64,000 bases of DNA from the NCBI GenBank assembly GCA_036323355.1, contig AP028876.1:1550001-1614000 (forward strand). Reading direction: 5' to 3'. The position numbers and the translations under genes were made by a program. Position 1 is the stretch's first letter; each line of letters begins with the position of its first letter. The DNA comes from Gottschalkiaceae bacterium SANA. Its GTDB lineage: Bacteria > Bacillota > Clostridia > Tissierellales > GPF-1. Under the pieces are notes generated by a model. The model had not been told where the DNA came from, made no database searches, and worked only from the letters and a program-made list of their open reading frames with translations. This document shows, piece by piece, positions 60,711-64,000 of this stretch.

Positions 60711-62570
60711 ATGAAAGGCTATCGAGACTGTGAATTGCGAATCAATTTAAAAGAGAAGTCGATTGAGAAGAAGGCATTAAATTCGGAATATATTGAGAAA
60801 TATATGGGTGGAGAAGGCTATGGGATTGCTTTGTTATGGGACGAAATGCCTCATAAAATTGACCCATTTGATGATCGAAATCTATTAAGCTTCAACACCG
60901 GGCCTTTGACGGGGACACCTGCACCCAGCGCATCCCGTACCAGCGTTGTATTTATTTCGCCACTGACCGGAACGATTGGGGCATCAAACATGGGTAGTCA
61001 TTGGGGTGCTGAGTTAAAATTTGCAGGATACGATTCAATAGTTCTAGAAGAGGCTTCGAAAGAGCCTGTTTACATATTGATTGAAGAAGACCAAGTATCC
61101 ATTCATGATGCAAAAGAACTATGGGGTCTAGATACGAGAAAAACGACGGAAGAATTGATAAAAATTCATGGCGAGAATCATAAAGTCGTTTGTATTGGTC
61201 CTTCGGGAGAAAAACAAAATAAGCTGGCTGCGATTTTTTCTGACGATTGTTTTGCTGGACGCGGCGGAGCCGGTGCGGTGATGGGTCAGAAAAAGTTGAA
61301 AGCCATTGTAGTTCGGGGAAACGGCAGTGTGGAAGTCGCGGATCCAGAAGGCTTTATGAAGATGCAAAAGAAGGCGATACAAGAATTGAGAAGTGAGGAA
61401 TATACCTGGGGTCCAGTTCATGGGTACGGAACGCCTACATGGCTGGATGGGTCTAACGACTGCGGTTTGCTACCAGTTGATAATTTCAAGAGAAATCATA
61501 CGGATAAACTGGATCCAATTTTACCGTCTGAACTTTGGAATAATCGAGAGAAATTTGATGTGAAACGCAGAACTTGCTATGCATGCCAATTGGGTTGTCA
61601 TAAATTTGTGATGATGGGGGATGTTGAAGTCGGTGAATTGGAATATGAAACCATTGCTGCTTTTGGCCCACGATGCGGAGTGTATAACTATAAAGATATT
61701 TCCATGGCAAATTATTATGCATCAATCTATGGGATTGATACGATTTCAGCTGGTGCTACGGTTTCTGCAGCCATGGAATGGTATGAGAAAGGCATTCTAA
61801 CAAAAGATGATTTAGATGGACTCGATCTGAAATTTGGCAATGGCGAAGCCATGGTGGAATTGATTAGAAAAATGTGCCTGCGTGAAGGCTGTGGAGAATT
61901 GTTTGCAGATGGGTCTTATTGGGCAGGAGAAAGAATTGGAGAAAAAGCGAAGCCTTATGTGATGACGGTGAAAAAGATGGAAATTTCAGCTTGTGATCCA
62001 CGAGGAGCGGCATCTATGGCAATTTCTTTTGGAACGAGTGAGCGTGGTGCTTGCCACATGCGTCCTTACTCAGCAACGATCGATGCTTTTGGTTATCTTT
62101 TCCCTGATTTAGGTATTGAGGAAGCAAAAGATCCTTTCAGTGAAACTGAGTCTAAAGTATGGTTGAAAGCGCTAAAGGAATACTTCGTCGTCACCAACCT
62201 GATCGGGCTTTGCGATTTCAATGTAATCAACATGGAGATTCAACCATCGACCATGGCAGAACTCTATGTGAAAACAACTGGGATTCCTTGCGACAAAGCT
62301 GAATTGCTTAGAAAAGCCGAGCGTACCATTGCTTTGGAACGTGCATTGAATTATGAACGCGGATTCCGAAGAAAAGATGATCATCTGCCAAAACGTTTTA
62401 TGAAGGAACCAGCTTTTGGCGGTCCGGCGAAAGGCAGGACCATCGATATGGATGCAGCCTTGGATAAATACTATGAAGCGTGTCACTATGACAAGGAAAC
62501 TGCCATACCGACAAAAGAGAAGTTTGAGGAATTAGGCATGGAAAATGTTGCTGCGACGATTTATCAGTAA
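60711..62570 (+). CDS. aor: Aldehyde ferredoxin oxidoreductase (tungsten/molybdenum pterin enzyme)
   Basis: The 619-aa AOR-family enzyme oxidises aldehydes to acids (or the reverse) using a bis-pterin tungsten or molybdenum cofactor. Landmarks: GGEGYGIALLW, SFNTGPLTGTPAPSASRTSV in the N-terminal pterin-binding domain, SNMGSHWGAELKFAGYD, GGAGAVMGQKKLKAI, the cluster motif CYACQLGCHKF (about 287-297) with the fourth Cys in LIGLCDFN, and DPRGAASMAIS. Length is typical. It lies under a MerR-type promoter and a cofactor riboswitch, and two genes ahead of an AcoR-type activator. Confidence 0.95.
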   Translation: MKGYRDCELRINLKEKSIEKKALNSEYIEKYMGGEGYGIALLWDEMPHKIDPFDDRNLLSFNTGPLTGTPAPSASRTSVVFISPLTGTIGASNMGSHWGAELKFAGYDSIVLEEASKEPVYILIEEDQVSIHDAKELWGLDTRKTTEELIKIHGENHKVVCIGPSGEKQNKLAAIFSDDCFAGRGGAGAVMGQKKLKAIVVRGNGSVEVADPEGFMKMQKKAIQELRSEEYTWGPVHGYGTPTWLDGSNDCGLLPVDNFKRNHTDKLDPILPSELWNNREKFDVKRRTCYACQLGCHKFVMMGDVEVGELEYETIAAFGPRCGVYNYKDISMANYYASIYGIDTISAGATVSAAMEWYEKGILTKDDLDGLDLKFGNGEAMVELIRKMCLREGCGELFADGSYWAGERIGEKAKPYVMTVKKMEISACDPRGAASMAISFGTSERGACHMRPYSATIDAFGYLFPDLGIEEAKDPFSETESKVWLKALKEYFVVTNLIGLCDFNVINMEIQPSTMAELYVKTTGIPCDKAELLRKAERTIALERALNYERGFRRKDDHLPKRFMKEPAFGGPAKGRTIDMDAALDKYYEACHYDKETAIPTKEKFEELGMENVAATIYQ

Positions 62571-62657
62571 AGGGAGCAAGAGTGTACAGGAATGGATGGC
62601 ATTTTCTGTGAAAAAAAATTTGATTCCGAGTTATCACAGGTAAAATGAAAACGATTG

Positions 62658-62686
62658 TTGTGTCGTTGAAGAGTTAGCGATAGAAT
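62658..62686 (+). promoter_or_regulatory. Promoter downstream of AOR
   Basis: TTGTGT and TAGAAT are 17 bases apart, ahead of the small gene at 62722. Confidence 0.5.
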
Positions 62687-62721
62687 AGAAGTAAGATTTT
62701 ACCATGAGACGAGGGAGCGCA

Positions 62722-62979
62722 ATGTTCGAATATGAAATTACCAGCGGAATTCCAAAAACAGAGATTTTTTCATATTTTTCAGAGGCGGCTTTACGATGCA
62801 ATAAAAATGAACAAGTATTTTATGGAGATGGATGGGAAGTCCGGCTGTTTGCGATGCCGGATGCCATCCATTGTTCGATTATAATGCCTAGAACATTGAT
62901 TCAATTTCGAGGTGGGAAAAAGGAATGTGAAGCGTTGATTCACTCCTACCGAAGGGCGTTTATGCGGGGTGGAGCATAA
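62722..62979 (+). CDS. Small unknown protein near AOR
   Basis: This 85-aa protein (in-frame alternative start at 62704) begins MFEYEITSGIPKTEIFSYF and ends with a basic helix SYRRAFMRGGA; a central GDGWEVRLFAMPDAIHCSII segment looks like a beta sheet. I do not recognise a family. It has its own promoter and lies between AOR and the activator gene. Confidence 0.55.
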   Translation: MFEYEITSGIPKTEIFSYFSEAALRCNKNEQVFYGDGWEVRLFAMPDAIHCSIIMPRTLIQFRGGKKECEALIHSYRRAFMRGGA

Positions 62980-63022
62980 CTGGAATTAATGATTCAATGA
63001 GAAAATAGATGGAGGGAATGTC

Positions 63023-64000
63023 ATGTTGCCTATGAAAACAATCGAAAATCAGATTGACACAGAAAAAGCCTATGTGAAAAATGCAAATAAACGTTGCCTG
63101 AAATATGATTTGGATCGTGATACGATCGTTAGCAAAAAAATAATTGCCAATTCGGAATTGAATCTAAGGCTGATTGAAAATCGAGAATTAATGATGACGG
63201 CAAGACCTTTTATCGAAAACCTTTGTGATTTTGTCCGTGGGTCGAATTTTTTTGTTGTATTGACGGATAACGATGGATGCATATTGGGTGTAGCAGGTGA
63301 TCCGGAATTTGTAGAAAAGGCAAGGGATTTGAAAATGATTCCCGGGGCCTATATGTCAGAAGAGTGCATTGGGACCAACGCTATGGGAACTGCAATTGCA
63401 GAAAATCAACCAGTACAAATATCCGGGGAAGAGCATTTTATCAAAGCTTATCACCGATGGACATGTTCGGGTGCTCCTATTCATGACGAGGATGGCAACA
63501 TCATTGGATCATTGGATTTGACAGGCAACAGCGATGCGGTTCATTCTCATACCCTGGGTATGGTTGTTGCAGCGGTGAGTGCCATAGAATCGATTATGAA
63601 ATTGAAGCAAAAGCATCGTCAATTAGATAAGAGCAAGGTTCTGATCGAATCGCTTTTTGACTCCATTAAGGAAGGCATTGTATATGCGGATTTGGAAGGC
63701 AATATTTTAAGTTCCAATGAGCAAGCTAGCCGGATGTTTGGTTATAGAAAAACAACCTTTGAACACTTGGATTTGCGTGATTTGATTGATGATTGGCGGA
63801 GTGTTTTGGCAAATTGCTTGACCTTAGAAGACTATTTCAATGATGAAGTGTTGGTTCATGCTAGAGCCAATAAAGTGCATTTTCATTTAAACGCTTATAA
63901 GGTACATCAGCATGGTGAAATTCATGGCATCATTTTAATGTTTAGCGATGTTAAGAAAACTCGGAGATTAGCGAATCGCATCATGGGAAGAAAGGCGATT
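63023..64000 (+). CDS. AcoR-type sigma-54-dependent activator, 3'-truncated by window end
   Basis: An open frame of 326 codons runs off the window. The N-terminal GAF-like domain carries the AcoR signature SEECIGTNAMGTAI and AYHRWTCSGAPI (about 112-160), followed by a PAS domain (about 210-310; LFDSIKEGIVYADLEGNILS in part) that leads to the expected AAA+ sigma-54 domain outside the window. GGAGGG precedes ATG 63023. Such regulators sense small metabolites (acetoin, aldehydes, alcohols), which fits the nearby AOR. No clear -24/-12 promoter was seen inside the window. Confidence 0.85.
   Translation, partial: MLPMKTIENQIDTEKAYVKNANKRCLKYDLDRDTIVSKKIIANSELNLRLIENRELMMTARPFIENLCDFVRGSNFFVVLTDNDGCILGVAGDPEFVEKARDLKMIPGAYMSEECIGTNAMGTAIAENQPVQISGEEHFIKAYHRWTCSGAPIHDEDGNIIGSLDLTGNSDAVHSHTLGMVVAAVSAIESIMKLKQKHRQLDKSKVLIESLFDSIKEGIVYADLEGNILSSNEQASRMFGYRKTTFEHLDLRDLIDDWRSVLANCLTLEDYFNDEVLVHARANKVHFHLNAYKVHQHGEIHGIILMFSDVKKTRRLANRIMGRKAI

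Overview
The window reads as part of the chromosome of an anaerobic, low-GC member of the Clostridia. Ribosome binding sites are strong AGGAGG types and intrinsic terminators are abundant. Regulation includes a Trp T-box, a cobalamin riboswitch and two leaders that look like the molybdenum/tungsten-cofactor (Moco/Tuco) riboswitch family. The metabolism is anaerobic: an Etf-linked, probably electron-bifurcating 2-hydroxyacid dehydrogenase and an aldehyde ferredoxin oxidoreductase. No tRNA, rRNA, CRISPR array or intact mobile element was seen; the only mobile trace is the 3' end of an IS3-type transposase near 20.4 kb.

Layout. 0-4.5 kb: a sugar ABC importer whose binding protein is cut by the window edge, with a cytoplasmic GH66 glucanase-like enzyme. 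5-16.2 kb: a TM-helix-repeat membrane protein, an ABC-2 exporter with an SGNH hydrolase, a diguanylate cyclase followed by an unrecognised basic protein, a MarR regulator with a Kef-type antiporter, two acetyltransferases, and a TIM-like isomerase with YjbQ. 16.3-19.3 kb, minus strand: cobT under a B12 riboswitch and a lone trpB under a T-box. 19.5-21.2 kb: a small Cys protein, a DsrE-like protein, the IS3 remnant and a DUF2161 protein. 21.3-27.6 kb: an exopolysaccharide operon (VTC domain, DUF4956, CotH, cellulose-synthase-like GT2 with PilZ, GH5 endoglucanase). 27.8-35.9 kb: housekeeping and unknown genes, including a DEAD-box helicase, a DJ-1 protein, RidA, threonine synthase and a nitroreductase.

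36-44.4 kb is the most interesting region. A ten-gene operon behind a Moco/Tuco-like riboswitch encodes an FMN-binding protein, three exported proteins carrying repeated 'DGY' modules that resemble the sulfite-oxidase pterin-binding fold (one also has a nucleotide-pyrophosphatase-like domain), a complete ECF transporter (S, A, A', T), MobB with a Cys-rich tail, and an APH-like kinase. I infer a previously undescribed uptake and salvage route for molybdenum or tungsten pterin cofactor, or a precursor of it.

44.5-52.7 kb: a HAD phosphatase, a deoxyinosine glycosylase, a Na+/alanine symporter, a PrcB-type lipoprotein, a CHASE-GGDEF protein, a YCII protein, an alpha/beta hydrolase and an S66 peptidase. 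52.9-57.2 kb: a FadR-type regulator and an EtfB/EtfA/FAD-dehydrogenase operon with a clear operator. 57.3-64 kb: a Crp/Fnr regulator, a nucleoside hydrolase, then a MerR regulator reading into a 19-bp-spacer MerR-type promoter, a second Moco/Tuco-like riboswitch, a four-cluster ferredoxin and an aldehyde ferredoxin oxidoreductase, a small unknown gene, and an AcoR-type activator cut by the window end.

The two cofactor riboswitches appear to work in opposite directions: the ligand should switch the transporter operon off and the cofactor-using oxidoreductase on. The GGDEF proteins could supply c-di-GMP to the PilZ-bearing synthase.
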